Source: Antedon mediterranea
Taxonomy: Eukaryota; Echinodermata; Crinoidea; Comatulida; Antedonidae
Length of the DNA stretch: 64,000 bases
Direction: 5' to 3'
Assembly: GCF_964355755.1 (NCBI RefSeq)
Contig: NC_092677.1
Location: 3,167,001 to 3,231,000 of the forward strand
The notes under the pieces are model-generated. The model worked only from the letters and a program-made list of their open reading frames with translations, did no database searches and had not been told where the DNA came from. Positions 56,801-63,944 of this stretch are shown here, piece by piece. Position 1 is the stretch's first letter, and the number at the start of each line of letters is the position of its first letter. Made by a program: the position numbers and the translations under genes.

Positions 56801-59680
56801 CTGCAGTAGTATGATTTAATATTACAATGTTACTGCAGTAGTATGATATAATATCACAATGTTACTGCAGTAGTATGATTTAATATTACAATGTTACTGC
56901 AGTAGCATGATTTAATATTACAATGTTACTGCAGTAATATGATATAATATCACAAAGTTACTGCAGTAGTATGATTTAATATTACAACCTTGATGTTGTT
57001 TGGTACTTACAATGTTATCATGAGTAAGAGCCAGGATTCTACCGCCTTCATCTGTTGAAATCGTTGAGCCAGTTTCGCTTGGTGTATCTGGAATGCACGG
57101 GCACCAGACAACACGGTGGAAATCACTGCTAACGTTACTGCCGGCTTGCGTTATATTTACTTTAAGTTCATGCCTGGGATTTCAGTTAAGTTTATCATAG
57201 TAATCAATAATAAAACCGTAAACAATAAACAATTATTTATAATAATAGTATTATAAAATGTTTAGTTTTCATTTATTAGATTAATGTTAGACTGTTTTCG
57301 TTTAGCTTTTTGCTTATTTTCTTTCAATCCTCATTGAGATCCAGCCACTGATACCAACAGCATTGTCATTTTTTCAGTGCTAATTTTATTTGTAAATCTA
57401 TTGAGATCCAGCCACTGATACCAACAGCATTGTCATTTTTTCAGTGCTAATTTTATTTGTAAATCTATTGAGATCCAGCCACTGATACCCACAGCATTGT
57501 CATTTTTTCAGTGCTTATTTTATTTGTATCTCCATTGAGATCCAGCCACTGATACCCACAGCATTGTCATTTTATCAGTGCTTATTTTATTTGTATCTCC
57601 ATTGAGATCCAGTCACTGATATCCACAGCATTGTCATTTTTTCAGTGCTCAAAATATATAGACTAGAAATGATATCAAAGGATACTGTATCTTGTCATTG
57701 ACTTCCAGTAGCTCATACACAGTTACATTTCCCAACTTGTCAATACATGCTAATATGTTGGAGTTTGTGTGGGCAAATGCTAGGTCAGACACAACGTCAA
57801 CAAACCCTTTGATCAGAGAACGAGTTGATGTCTTGCGATTTAAAATGCGAACACCATAACCAGAGCTAACTGAAAAAGACAGGTAAAATATGTCATGATA
57901 TAATACATTCATACTGTTTGAACCATTACAGATTTTCTGGCTATGTTTTGAGACGTCCAAATATGGTAGTGATATGCTCAAATATGGTAGTGATATGACA
58001 TCATGATGTCCATATATGGGCACATCCCATTTTGTTGTCACATAAAGTTTGATAGTGTAGACGAGACTTTAAGCTCCGTCTACACTATCAAACTAGTTTG
58101 ACACAAAAAGTGTGATGTGACCATGGTAGTGATATGCTCAAATATGGTAGTGATATGCTCAAATATGGTAGTGATATGCTCAAATATGGTAGTGATATGA
58201 CATCATCATGTCCATATATGGGCACATCACATTTTTTTGGGTCACATTACAGTTCTACTTACTTTTGAGTACATAAGCAACATAATTACTACTGACTGCA
58301 ATGAGGTTTCCTATGTAATATTTGTGTTCCCAATCATAGTTCACTACCGGAGTTATTTTCACCTTTCACCAAAAAAATTACCAAATTACATGTTAAAATA
58401 ATACACTCAACTGGTGGCCAGCTCCTTATTTGTCACATTGTCATATTTATTATTAATTTCAAAATTATTATAACTAGTCAAAGAATAGACAGTACAGTAA
58501 TTACAAGATTTTGATTTGTGAAGTTAACTCATTGTGCACATGCTGGGAAGTTAGGAAGCGCTTCCTCACATCCCACCTTGACACAGCTTTGGTCGGTTGT
58601 CCGACATATTAATTGACCTGACCTTTTCAAGGTCATCGCAAATCAAAATGGACCCTCAAACACCAATCAAACCAAAACAATGTTTAATTTGTTATTAGTG
58701 ACATTATACTGTAAGCCAATTTCTGAGCCGTTTTAGCAAATTGTGTAATTCCAAGACGAATTGATAAGACTTGCCTTACTACTGCCTGGAGTGTTCACAT
58801 CAATAGACGAGCTGTCACTTGATACAATGTGAACCTCTCTGCCATACACTGGATATGAATCACTAGTGTCATCACCAGTTAAATGTCTACATAAACACAA
58901 ACAACAATTAAAACATTTATTTTGCCGCGCTTCAGCAATCGATTATTCCAAAGTTATTCCTAATATTTGATCTTTTTTGAGTTTTTACCATCTTTATATA
59001 TTGTTTTAGCATCAGGAAAAAGAATTTTACATCTGAATTTCCAAAAGTGACAATAAATATATATCTTGTATTTTTTAATGTCCTACAGTATATCAGGATT
59101 TAAAATTTTTTTTTCTTTTACAATTAAATGGATAGAATTATTCAGGGACCACCTTTATTAATGGGACACATTAACATGTTTTAACACTACAGTCAACCCC
59201 TATTGAGGGGACACTTTGGTTGGTCCCTAAGGTATCCCCTTAATAGGTGTTCTACTGTATCAAAGTGTAGGCTATTTACATTTCTTGTTTAGTCTTCATG
59301 AGCAGTGTAGCATCTAGGAGGGAAGCATCTCCTCTGCCGTTGGAAGCCTGCAAAATAAGATACAATTACATTATAACATACTGTACATATTTTGACAGTA
59401 CAACTCTTCATAAAATGTTTCTATCTTCTTTCAACTAAAAGCGTAGTTAGTCTTGTCTCAGGTCACATTCTATGGTCGCCGTACAGATAGGCTGCTACAT
59501 CAGTACTTCTATGAGTGACAAGAACGCTAGTTGGTCATACCGTTCTGTCAGTACCGTTTTGATTACCGTTTTGATTTTACAATCATTCGGAAAACAACCT
59601 CCCGACAGTGGACAATTAACTAACTTCCTGTCTATTTTAAGCTCATATATCTATCAGTTAAGTTTAATTTTACTTACCAT
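35857..59680 (-). CDS. EDC4: EDC4 (Ge-1/Hedls), enhancer of mRNA-decapping protein 4
   Basis: Scaffold that joins DCP1/DCP2 in P-bodies and promotes decapping. Coding exons, 5' to 3': 59678-59680, 59280-59347, 58775-58886, 58263-58362, 57686-57869, 57011-57173, 56043-56150, 55536-55729, 54670-54859, 53322-53496, 52457-52511, 51964-52058, 50250-50934, 49598-49708, 48969-49113, 48444-48639, 47676-47819, 47239-47354, 46705-46870, 42047-42233, 38035-38242, 37367-37530 and 35857-36037. They sum to 3750 nt (1249 residues; human about 1400) and every phase closes. Order: short N-terminus, WD40 propeller (about 60-430), Ser/Thr/Pro-rich linker (about 480-750), helical coiled-coil region (about 800-1130), conserved C-terminal domain with NEAFQTALSASDLRLVLF. 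Signature blocks include DNHKFQDPNVHFWRFLI, ELKMWCTVTWTCLQT and MKENISKLVKSR. The 58775-58886 exon uses a GC donor. The first coding exon is a bare ATG, chosen because ATG|GTAAGT is in phase. Confidence 0.93.
37058..37110. repeat. Perfect 23-bp inverted repeat with 7-base loop
   Basis: The arm 37058-37080 (cttttaatacggctttaaaa + agc) is exactly complementary to 37088-37110, with loop atcacac. It lies in the EDC4 intron between exons 37367-37530 and 35857-36037. Confidence 0.9.
37630..37775. repeat. Dispersed CTGCAGTAACTGCAGTA-type repeat, copy 2
   Basis: Begins ctgcagtaactgcagtaact and contains ggtaatcatacacactgt and acattgaaaaaact, matching 33713-33850 in the same orientation. Lies in an EDC4 intron. 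Confidence 0.65.
38936..40502. mobile_element. ~1.57-kb repeat element with terminal hairpins and three CRE palindromes
   Basis: The left end carries the hairpin ACTCGTCACTTTGACGAGT followed by tagttatccgcac. The right end is the hairpin AGTTATCCGC-caagt-GCGGATAACT followed by AAT. The ttatccgc motif thus occurs inverted at both ends. A second, shorter, opposite-orientation copy of the left end lies at 47060-47195 (actcgtc, ttatccgc, aaacgccacgtgca), which shows the block is dispersed. Three exact TGACGTCA sites lie inside (39374, 39550, 39715). There is no coding capacity. End hairpins and CTAA-T termination recall Helitron-type elements, but the 5' end does not show the usual TC, so the class is open. 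Confidence 0.6.
42370..42627. repeat. Minisatellite, 15-bp unit (AGTTTGCCCAGGCTA)
   Basis: About 17 units vary between agtttgcccaggct, agtttgcccagggt and agttttcccagggt. A longer 45-60-bp order is visible, with three recurring subtypes. It abuts the 3' end of the minus-strand LINE at 42640. Translating it gives LGKLAWANYPGKT-like repeats that fuse with the LINE frame; I regard this as accidental. Confidence 0.88.
42640..44990 (-). mobile_element. Degenerate LINE (L1/Tx1-like reverse transcriptase), 5'-truncated
   Basis: Minus-strand pieces in successive frames encode a reverse transcriptase. The upstream thumb-lead region (about 44560-44720) is followed by LNKAPGTDGL...FYQTLWPKIG and NNWRPITLLNTDYKIAT (44116-44541). 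Motif B GIRQSCPLSALLF and the catalytic motif C QLADDTVLF lie in 43405-43953. The C-terminal parts GGVKAPDF and WLKRLYN are in 42861-43283. Frame changes near 44000-44120, 43300-43400 and 42820 mean it is dead. Wording of the motifs fits the L1/Tx1 group better than CR1. It lies in the long EDC4 intron, in the same orientation as the gene. Confidence 0.85.
45494..45752 (-). mobile_element. tRNA-derived SINE (family 1), copy 2
   Basis: Almost identical to the copy at 33876-34176 in the same orientation, with the same box A and box B and an A/T-rich tail (aattgaattgaaatatatat) at the low-coordinate end. It lacks about 40 bases that copy 1 has. It sits in the same EDC4 intron as the LINE. Confidence 0.82.
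45898..46085. repeat. Dispersed CTGCAGTAACTGCAGTA-type repeat, copy 3
   Basis: Starts tactgcagttactgcagtaa and ends gttactgcagtaactgcagt, so this copy has inverted ends and may be a complete foldback unit of about 185 bp. Confidence 0.65.
47060..47195 (-). mobile_element. Fragment of the 38.9-40.5-kb element, opposite orientation
   Basis: On the minus strand it reads aactcgtcactacggacgag, ggttatccgc, aaacgccacgtgca and tagaatattgc, the left end of the element at 38936. It is truncated after about 135 bp. Lies in an EDC4 intron. Confidence 0.7.
47500..47660 (-). mobile_element. tRNA-derived SINE (family 2), next to an EDC4 splice donor
   Basis: On the minus strand a box A (TAGCTTGGTGG, about 47638-47648) is followed by a box B (GGGTTCAATCC, about 47595-47605) at tRNA-like spacing. 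The tRNA-like head ends about 15 bases from the EDC4 exon at 47676, so the element lies immediately downstream of that exon's donor (47671-47675). Outer limits are approximate. Confidence 0.65.
47816..47828 (-). promoter_or_regulatory. Perfect DR1 motif overlapping an EDC4 splice acceptor
   Basis: On the minus strand AGGTCAAAGGTCA spans the acceptor AAAG|GTCAG at exon 47676-47819. It is the third exact copy in the window. Its presence may simply reflect splice-site and codon constraints. Confidence 0.25.
48196..48362. repeat. Tandem repeat, ~32-36-bp unit (catcaagtgtagagaacagttaggcctagc type)
   Basis: Five units alternate between a gtgtagaga and a gtgcaga subtype, and between aacatcaag and tatcgtcaag lead-ins. 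They lie in the EDC4 intron between exons 47676-47819 and 48444-48639. Confidence 0.8.
49155..49268. repeat. Dispersed CTGCAGTAACTGCAGTA-type repeat, copy 4
   Basis: Contains tactgcagtcactgcaataa at one end and tagttactgcagtaaattt at the other. Lies in an EDC4 intron, upstream of exon 48969-49113 in genomic order. Confidence 0.5.
49408..49564. mobile_element. GTCTACACTATCAAA-type MITE, copy 1
   Basis: The end tctacactatcaaaatttat is mirrored by gtttgatagtgtggacagag. Internal parts are gatgatgtcatatcactacc and atgtgatgtg. Intron of EDC4. Confidence 0.8.
49754..49916. mobile_element. GTCTACACTATCAAA-type MITE, copy 2
   Basis: Full-length copy with both ends (aagttctgtctacactatca and agtttgataatgtagactga), about 160 bp. 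Intron of EDC4. Confidence 0.85.
50250..50934 (-). other. EDC4: EDC4 Ser/Thr/Pro-rich linker exon
   Basis: At 685 nt this is by far the longest EDC4 exon. It encodes about 228 residues that are mostly Ser, Thr, Pro, Asp and Glu with many SP/TP pairs (LMTPQDFM, RIMTPESS, LPVSPVDY), consistent with a disordered, phosphorylated linker. LMTPQDFM parallels the LMTPDAFM segment of vertebrate EDC4. Confidence 0.88.
50985..51600 (-). mobile_element. 3' end of a non-LTR retrotransposon, 5'-truncated
   Basis: On the minus strand the frame from about 51598 to the TGA at 51290 encodes a reverse-transcriptase C-terminal tail. ILQKRVVRLITFSPF, then FKKLNIVKIKDLHTIQVT and FSGPTQWNN are the usual closing blocks of CR1/Jockey-group elements. 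About 300 bp of A/T-rich 3' UTR follow toward 50985. It lies in an EDC4 intron in the gene's orientation and differs in sequence from the copy at 33271. Confidence 0.75.
51674..51837. mobile_element. GTCTACACTATCAAA-type MITE, copy 3
   Basis: Full-length copy with ends aagctctgtctacactgtca and agtttgatagtgtagacaga. It lies beside the LINE fragment in the same EDC4 intron. Confidence 0.85.
52900..52980. repeat. Short palindromic AGGGACAC element, copy A
   Basis: tattaagggacactttttt ... gtgtccctttaataaagg forms a hairpin between gtaggtttgtaccc and ttttactgtaa ends. Related copies lie at 59190 and 63165, and the same edge opens the minisatellite at 32655. Confidence 0.65.
53157..53299. mobile_element. 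GTCTACACTATCAAA-type MITE, copy 4
   Basis: The right end agtttgatagtgtagacaga is complete; the left end (ctctatctacaaac) is damaged. It sits about 20 bp from the donor of EDC4 exon 53322-53496. Confidence 0.8.
53523..54252. mobile_element. ~730-bp element with AATACCGTAGTTCC terminal inverted repeats
   Basis: The left end aataccgtagttccccgggt continues to ataatcccac. The right end gtgggattatacccgaggaa continues to ctacggtatt. These form ~27-bp inverted repeats with two mismatches. Additional subterminal copies of gtggga-tatacccg lie at 53590 and 54208. No ORF inside looks like a transposase. It occupies most of an EDC4 intron, starting about 27 bp beyond the edge of exon 53322-53496. Confidence 0.8.
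54371..54443. mobile_element. GTCTACACTATCAAA-type MITE, copy 5 (truncated)
   Basis: Only the right half remains (tgacatcatc, ccatatatg, agtttgatagtttagacagg). Confidence 0.7.
55235..55415 (-). mobile_element. tRNA-derived SINE (family 3)
   Basis: On the minus strand a tRNA-like head has a box A (TGGCTTGGTGC, near 55375-55385) and a box B (GGAGTTCAAGTCC, near 55346-55358). A body follows with aggacaaaattacaactcca. It lies in the EDC4 intron between exons 54670-54859 and 55536-55729. Head and body differ from families 1 and 2. Confidence 0.65.
55857..56026. mobile_element. GTCTACACTATCAAA-type MITE, copy 6, with internal expansion
   Basis: The right end (caaactagatagtgtagaca) is present. The interior has expanded to six tandem copies of a 21-bp unit, accatatttgggcacatcac. 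It lies 15 bp before the EDC4 exon at 56043-56150. Confidence 0.8.
56341..56462. mobile_element. GTCTACACTATCAAA-type MITE, copy 7
   Basis: Right end agtttgatagtgtagacaga intact, left end lost; interior aatatggtagtgatatgaca. Confidence 0.8.
56505..56655. repeat. Dispersed CTGCAGTAACTGCAGTA-type repeat, copy 5
   Basis: A diverged copy (accgcagtaacttcatttta, acacattgtttatta, acattgaaccaagct) that borders directly on the 32-bp tandem array. Confidence 0.5.
56665..56990. repeat. Tandem repeat, 32-bp unit with CTGCAG
   Basis: About ten copies of gttactgcagtagtatgatt + taatatcacaat. They alternate between atcaca and attaca subtypes, so a partial 64-bp order exists. The array seems to grow from the end of the CTGCAGTA dispersed repeat and ends about 10 bp before the flank of exon 57011-57173. 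Confidence 0.9.
57332..57650. repeat. Tandem repeat, ~67-bp unit, five copies
   Basis: Units begin attgagatccagccactgat at 57332, 57400, 57467, 57534 and 57601. Copies 1-3 have tgctaattttatttgtaaat and 4-5 tgcttattttatttgtatct, so the array grew from two subtypes. It lies between EDC4 exons 57011-57173 and 57686-57869. Confidence 0.9.
57953..58070. mobile_element. GTCTACACTATCAAA-type MITE, copy 8
   Basis: Interior aatatggtagtgatatgctc plus right end agtttgatagtgtagacgag. It is joined head-on to copy 9. Confidence 0.8.
58071..58250. mobile_element. GTCTACACTATCAAA-type MITE, copy 9, with internal expansion
   Basis: The left end aagctccgtctacactatca is complete. The interior has four tandem units of caaatatggtagtgatatgct. 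The right end is truncated just before EDC4 exon 58263-58362. Confidence 0.8.
59190..59265. repeat. Short palindromic AGGGACAC element, copy B
   Basis: acagtcaacccctattgagg ... ccttaataggtgttctactg: the two halves are inverted and the ends match ACAGTAGAAC. It sits about 15 bp before EDC4 exon 59280-59347 in genomic order. Confidence 0.65.
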
Positions 59681-61598
59681 TATTAAAACTTTTAAGTCAG
59701 TTTTCTAGAAAAAAATACTGCAATGGTAAAAACAAGATATTAATAGGCTATATTATATATATATTTATTTTATTTATTATCTATAAGTATAAAATCAAAT
59801 AATTTTAGTAAATTAGTTATTTACAACAAACATCATATATAAGTACATTCCATCATTATCAATTATTATGGTGAATTGCCTCTCGACTACACAGACTTCA
59901 TTTTACAAACTTTTTCAAAAATGTTTAAATTTAATAAAAAATTATTCTATTTTGCCAATTAATTATAATATTAAGAGTCAATACTATAGGCCTACTCTTT
60001 ATTAACAAAGACTCGTATTTAGTAATATCACACAAATATACATTATTGGGTATACCAAATGCTTAAAATTAAGGCTTGTTAAATATCTAGGCCTAGGCCC
60101 TAGAGTCTCACCACTACTACAGGAACCCCAAAAAGATGATACCGATAGCCCAGTCGATACACGATAGCTTCCCGCCGCACAGACAAAAAAAATATTTTTG
60201 TAGGACTAGCCTAGAGGCCTAGTAGGTAGGCTAGCCAAAAGCTTTTTATTAATTATAATCTCATCGACGGTATTACCTATAGCGCTTGGATCCTATTTAA
60301 ATATTTATAATTTTATACATTTGTATAGATTAAAAAACAGTAAAATTACAATACAGAACGTCTACTTCTTAACGCTTCTAGCCATCATCAGGTTTCTCAC
60401 ACTCCCCTCGCGTGTTTTTTTTTTCAATTTTCTAGTTTGCCATAACCTGACCTTCCAAGTCTTTCAAACTATAAATAAAAATATTTTATAAATAGATATT
60501 TATTTTCAAATTTTATGAAACAAATAAATGTTTAAATTGTAAAATTATTAAGCAAATTGTTATTACAAATTTGATTAAAATTTATATTGATAATTTCTTA
60601 ATCACATATCAGTATAATTTGAGCGAGCCATAACATGGAAGCCTACACATGTGCAGCGTTTACGACATTCAACTTCTTGAATCTCAAACGTCACGTGACA
60701 TACACCCCGACATCTTGTATCTTTTTTCAATTCGATTATTTTGTACTTAAGCTTAAAGATGTATTGTCCGCCAAACACATGAAAAATAGAGATTAATGAA
60801 AAAGAATTTGAATAGACCATTTTGCAGTTTAATAAAGTTAATCACTTTCGTAAAAAAAAAACACTTTAAAAATAATGTTTTCACTTATAAAAAAACAAAC
60901 GATTTAATTAAAATAAAAAATGAAATTTAACCAAAACCCATTGAATTCTAGTCAACTTGAATAAAGTTATTCAGGTGAACAATAGTTTTTTTCGATTCAC
61001 TATAATGTGACATTAATAATGTTATATTGAACCAAAAAATTAAAAAAATTAGTTGGGGGACAATATATCTAGGAATAGCATTAGGCCTACTAATACTATA
61101 TATATCTGTCTAACAAATTTATGATTATTTTGAAAGATCATAATCTGAAAATCCATACCTCCTAATAAATATCACAATGAGGGCCTACAGGAATCATAAC
61201 TTAGTTAGAATACTTCATGAACATGAAAAAGCATAAGGCAAATTGTAATAAGCTTTCATGGCATTTATCATGTATCTCTTTTTTCAGCTTATTGTTATTT
61301 TTATATGTTTTTTTTGTGGTAATTGAAATATGTATAATCTTACAATTGACCAATGAGACCAGAGTCAACAAAACTACCTGAAATGGTCACGCATGAATGG
61401 ATTGTGTGAAGTTTGTGGTGGTGTACGTACGTGTACATTTGGTCGGTTGTCATGGTTTTCTAAATAGCGCCACCATGTTTATTTACACATTATTTTGATT
61501 CCGAAAATCTCAGTCGGACTGTGTTAAACTAAAATAATGAATTAACTATAAATATTAGCCTTTCTTAAATAAACAAACTACTACAGAAAAAGAAAAAC
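59681..61598. promoter_or_regulatory. Shared upstream region of EDC4 (-) and TSNAXIP1 (+)
   Basis: About 1.9 kb separates the two divergent start codons. It contains 5' UTRs of unknown extent, an AT-rich middle and a GC-richer patch near 60150-60200. A half X-box-like gttgtcatgg lies at 61446, about 150 bp before the TSNAXIP1 ATG. No canonical TATA box could be tied to either gene. One or more non-coding 5' exons of EDC4 are likely here, because its first coding exon is a bare ATG. Confidence 0.45.
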
Positions 61599-63807
61599 AT
61601 GTCTGCAAAAGCTAAATTACCTCCAATTACAAGGTAAGCTGAGAAAAGAGTAGATTTTTCGGGGTGTAGGCTAGGGCCAGGCCCACCCATCCAGGCTGTC
61701 ACTGACACTGTCAGTGTATGTGGGGGAAGAGAGAGCTCAGAGGCTACCCGAGAGAGAGCCTGCTGAGGCTCCCCTCCTCAGTCTCAGAGTATCACACCAG
61801 TTTTGGCTGGTCCGCCCGGGGGAGAAGCATCTAACCCTGATTACACCACCCCACCAGATAGGATAGCCTTTTCTGTAGCTTCTTTGTTAATGCACCAGTA
61901 ATATAAGTGTTATGCGCGATTTGAACGATTTGCGCAATTTGAAATTGCGCAAAAAAAATCCTTGCGCAATTTGAATTGAAACATGTGTTTCAAATTGCGC
62001 AAGCAACGTATTAAATTGCGCAAGTAATCTGCAAATTGCGCAAGGTTTTTCGACAGATTGTGAAATCATGCACACCCATATTTTTATAGTAATTTCTAAG
62101 AATGATTCAAAATTAAAGATAAATATCGCATTTCCTTATTTTAGTAGTGCAAATATTGTTATAAGTTAGCATACCGTCGAAGAACCGACGAAGGAAAACG
62201 AAGCGGTGGTGTTCCACCAGGCGGGCGCGGCGCGGGCGGCCGGCTATACTACTCTAGCCTAGCTAGGGTCTGGACTACTGATACTGACTAGGTTACATGG
62301 CCTAGCTTAAACTAATATTAAAAACTTAAAAAGTGAGTATTAAACATTATCTTCATTGAAATGGTCTTATTTATATAATAAAATACTAAATTTTAAACTC
62401 CTCTGCCTAGGCCTAGCCTAGCCATGTATGGGAAAATTTACAGTTCGTTTTCAAATTGCGCAAAGGTGTCATATTGCGCAAGAACTATCTTGCGCAATTT
62501 ACAAATTGTGCAGCGCAATTTAAAATTGCGCAAAGATTTTCTTGCGCAATTTCAAATTGCGCAAGTTGATTGCGCAATTTGAAATTGCGCAAAAAAATCC
62601 TTGCGCAATTTAAAATTGCGCAAGAATTCTTTGCGCAATTTCAAATTGCGCAAGGATTTTTTTGCGCAATTTCAAATTGCGCAAATCGTTCAAATCGCGC
62701 ATAACATAAGCCTATTAGGGCCTACATTATAGAGCTAGAGAGGAGCCTATTACTAATACTATATTAGTATTAATTTAAATTTAAAAAAATTAACCTATAG
62801 GAGTAGGCCTAGTAGTAGCATTGCCATATTAATATTAATAATTTCTAGGCCCTATGTAGTGTTTTGTTCCGACACAGCCTGTGTGTGAACAATTTAATTT
62901 GCAATCGTAATGTCAGATGAGTGAATTAACAATGCCACGGTGATGCAGTATGAAAAATATAAGTTTTATAAATTAAATAATGATTTCATTTGTTTTGTTA
63001 CAATTCAGAAAAAGTCCATCACCAGGCCTAGGATACCCGATGAGTCAATCAGGACCGCATTATCAATTGACGTTAACTGGCGACTTAATGAAACATAACT
63101 TACCTGAACCAAACACGCTAAAGGTAACAACAAGAGGGTATATTTAACCATTAAATCCTTGTACAGTAGAACCAAGGGGACACCTTCATTCAGGACCCAT
63201 CAATGTGTCCCCCTAATAGAGGTGTCTTAAAGTAGTGATTCTACCATTAACAAGGCACATACAGAACTAACTTTAAATTCTTTTCACAGCCATATGTAGA
63301 CATAAAAGCTGGGAAGGTGGACACATGGCCAGCCCACGCCACTGCTCAAGCAACTACCGCGCTGACGTCGTACAACCAGAGGCAGCAGCACAACGTAGAT
63401 GGCGTTGATGACAACAGTCCACAACGATCTATCATTCCAAAGCCGAAGTTTTTAGACCAATTGGAATCATTTCTAAAAAAGGAACTAAGAAACCTAGACT
63501 GTTCTCAGTCTGGGCCTAGCGAGCTAAGGCTACAGGTATCATTTTAAACTTCCCCCTTTTATTGGAATACTAGTAGTCCTAACCTAGGACTATCACAGAC
63601 ATATGCAGTACATTATATTAATATTTCTTTAATTTTTTTAATTCCTAAAAAAATTTCTTTTAAATTAAACAGGCTTTCAGAGAAGTATTTGAATATTTAA
63701 TTCAAGATTTTAAAACGTATCGTCCACTTCTGTCGGCCATCAAGAATGAATATGAAATGATGTTATCGCATCAACGTCAGCAGATCCGTGAACTTCAACC
63801 TCTCAAG
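61599..63807 (+). CDS. TSNAXIP1: TSNAXIP1, translin-associated factor X-interacting protein 1 (5' part)
   Basis: Four exons are visible: 61599-61633, 63009-63123, 63290-63535 and 63673-63807. Their GT-AG junctions are in phase and give 177 residues before the gene leaves the window. The N-terminus MSAKAKLPPITR is short and basic. The region PKFLDQLESFLKKEL and, in the fourth exon, FEYLIQDFKTYRPLLSAIK and YEMMLSHQRQQIRELQPLK match the conserved N-terminal domain of vertebrate TSNAXIP1. That protein continues as a long coiled coil and interacts with translin-associated factor X; its expression is linked to testis and ciliated cells. The donor after LQPLK is GTTTGT, weaker than the others. The first intron holds a foldback repeat (61908-62708). 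It is divergent from EDC4, as a close neighbour in human 16q22.1 also is. Confidence 0.88.
61908..62708. mobile_element. Foldback element packed with TTGCGCAA palindromes
   Basis: The left edge ttatgcgcgatttgaacgat and right edge atcgttcaaatcgcgcataa are exact inverted copies. Inside, about 20 copies of the perfect palindrome TTGCGCAA, mostly in the setting aaattgcgcaaggatt or its complement, cluster in two blocks: 61925-62045 and 62450-62690. The centre (62050-62450) is unrelated and includes a GC-rich stretch (gcgggcgcggcgcgggcggc). It lies in TSNAXIP1 intron 1. Confidence 0.88.
63160..63245. repeat. Short palindromic AGGGACAC element, copy C
   Basis: acagtagaaccaaggggaca ... gtccccctaatagaggtgtc, followed by tagtgattctac: same ends and hairpin as copies A and B. 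It lies in TSNAXIP1 intron 2. Confidence 0.65.
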
Positions 63808-63830
63808 GTTTGTTTACCTCCATGTTTTAA

Positions 63831-63944
63831 CCTCTGTCTACACTATCAAATTATGCCCAAATATGGTAGTGATGTGACATCATCATGTCCATATATGAGC
63901 ACATAATTTTTTGTCACATAAATTTGATAGTGTAGACAGAGCTT
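63831..63944. mobile_element. GTCTACACTATCAAA-type MITE, copy 10
   Basis: Short but complete copy, with ends cctctgtctacactatcaaa and atttgatagtgtagacagag; about 114 bp. It lies in TSNAXIP1 just after exon 4. Confidence 0.85.

Larger units (their letters stand above)
53322..58886 (-). other. EDC4: EDC4 WD40 propeller exons
   Basis: Eight exons (58263-58362 to 53322-53496, with 58775-58886 before them) encode the seven-bladed WD40 region that binds decapping partners. WD-type motifs are visible: FAHTNSNILACIDKLGN (exon 57686-57869), RAEVWD-like AEVWDID (56043-56150), and VDGSVKFWQIYWEG (55536-55729). These are the most conserved exons, and I used them to fix phase and boundaries. Confidence 0.88.

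Noticed and set aside
61660-61870. GC-rich block in TSNAXIP1 intron 1 as an exon or RNA gene
   Set aside because: No frame with matching splice sites and phase, and no recognisable RNA structure; left as unexplained intron sequence.
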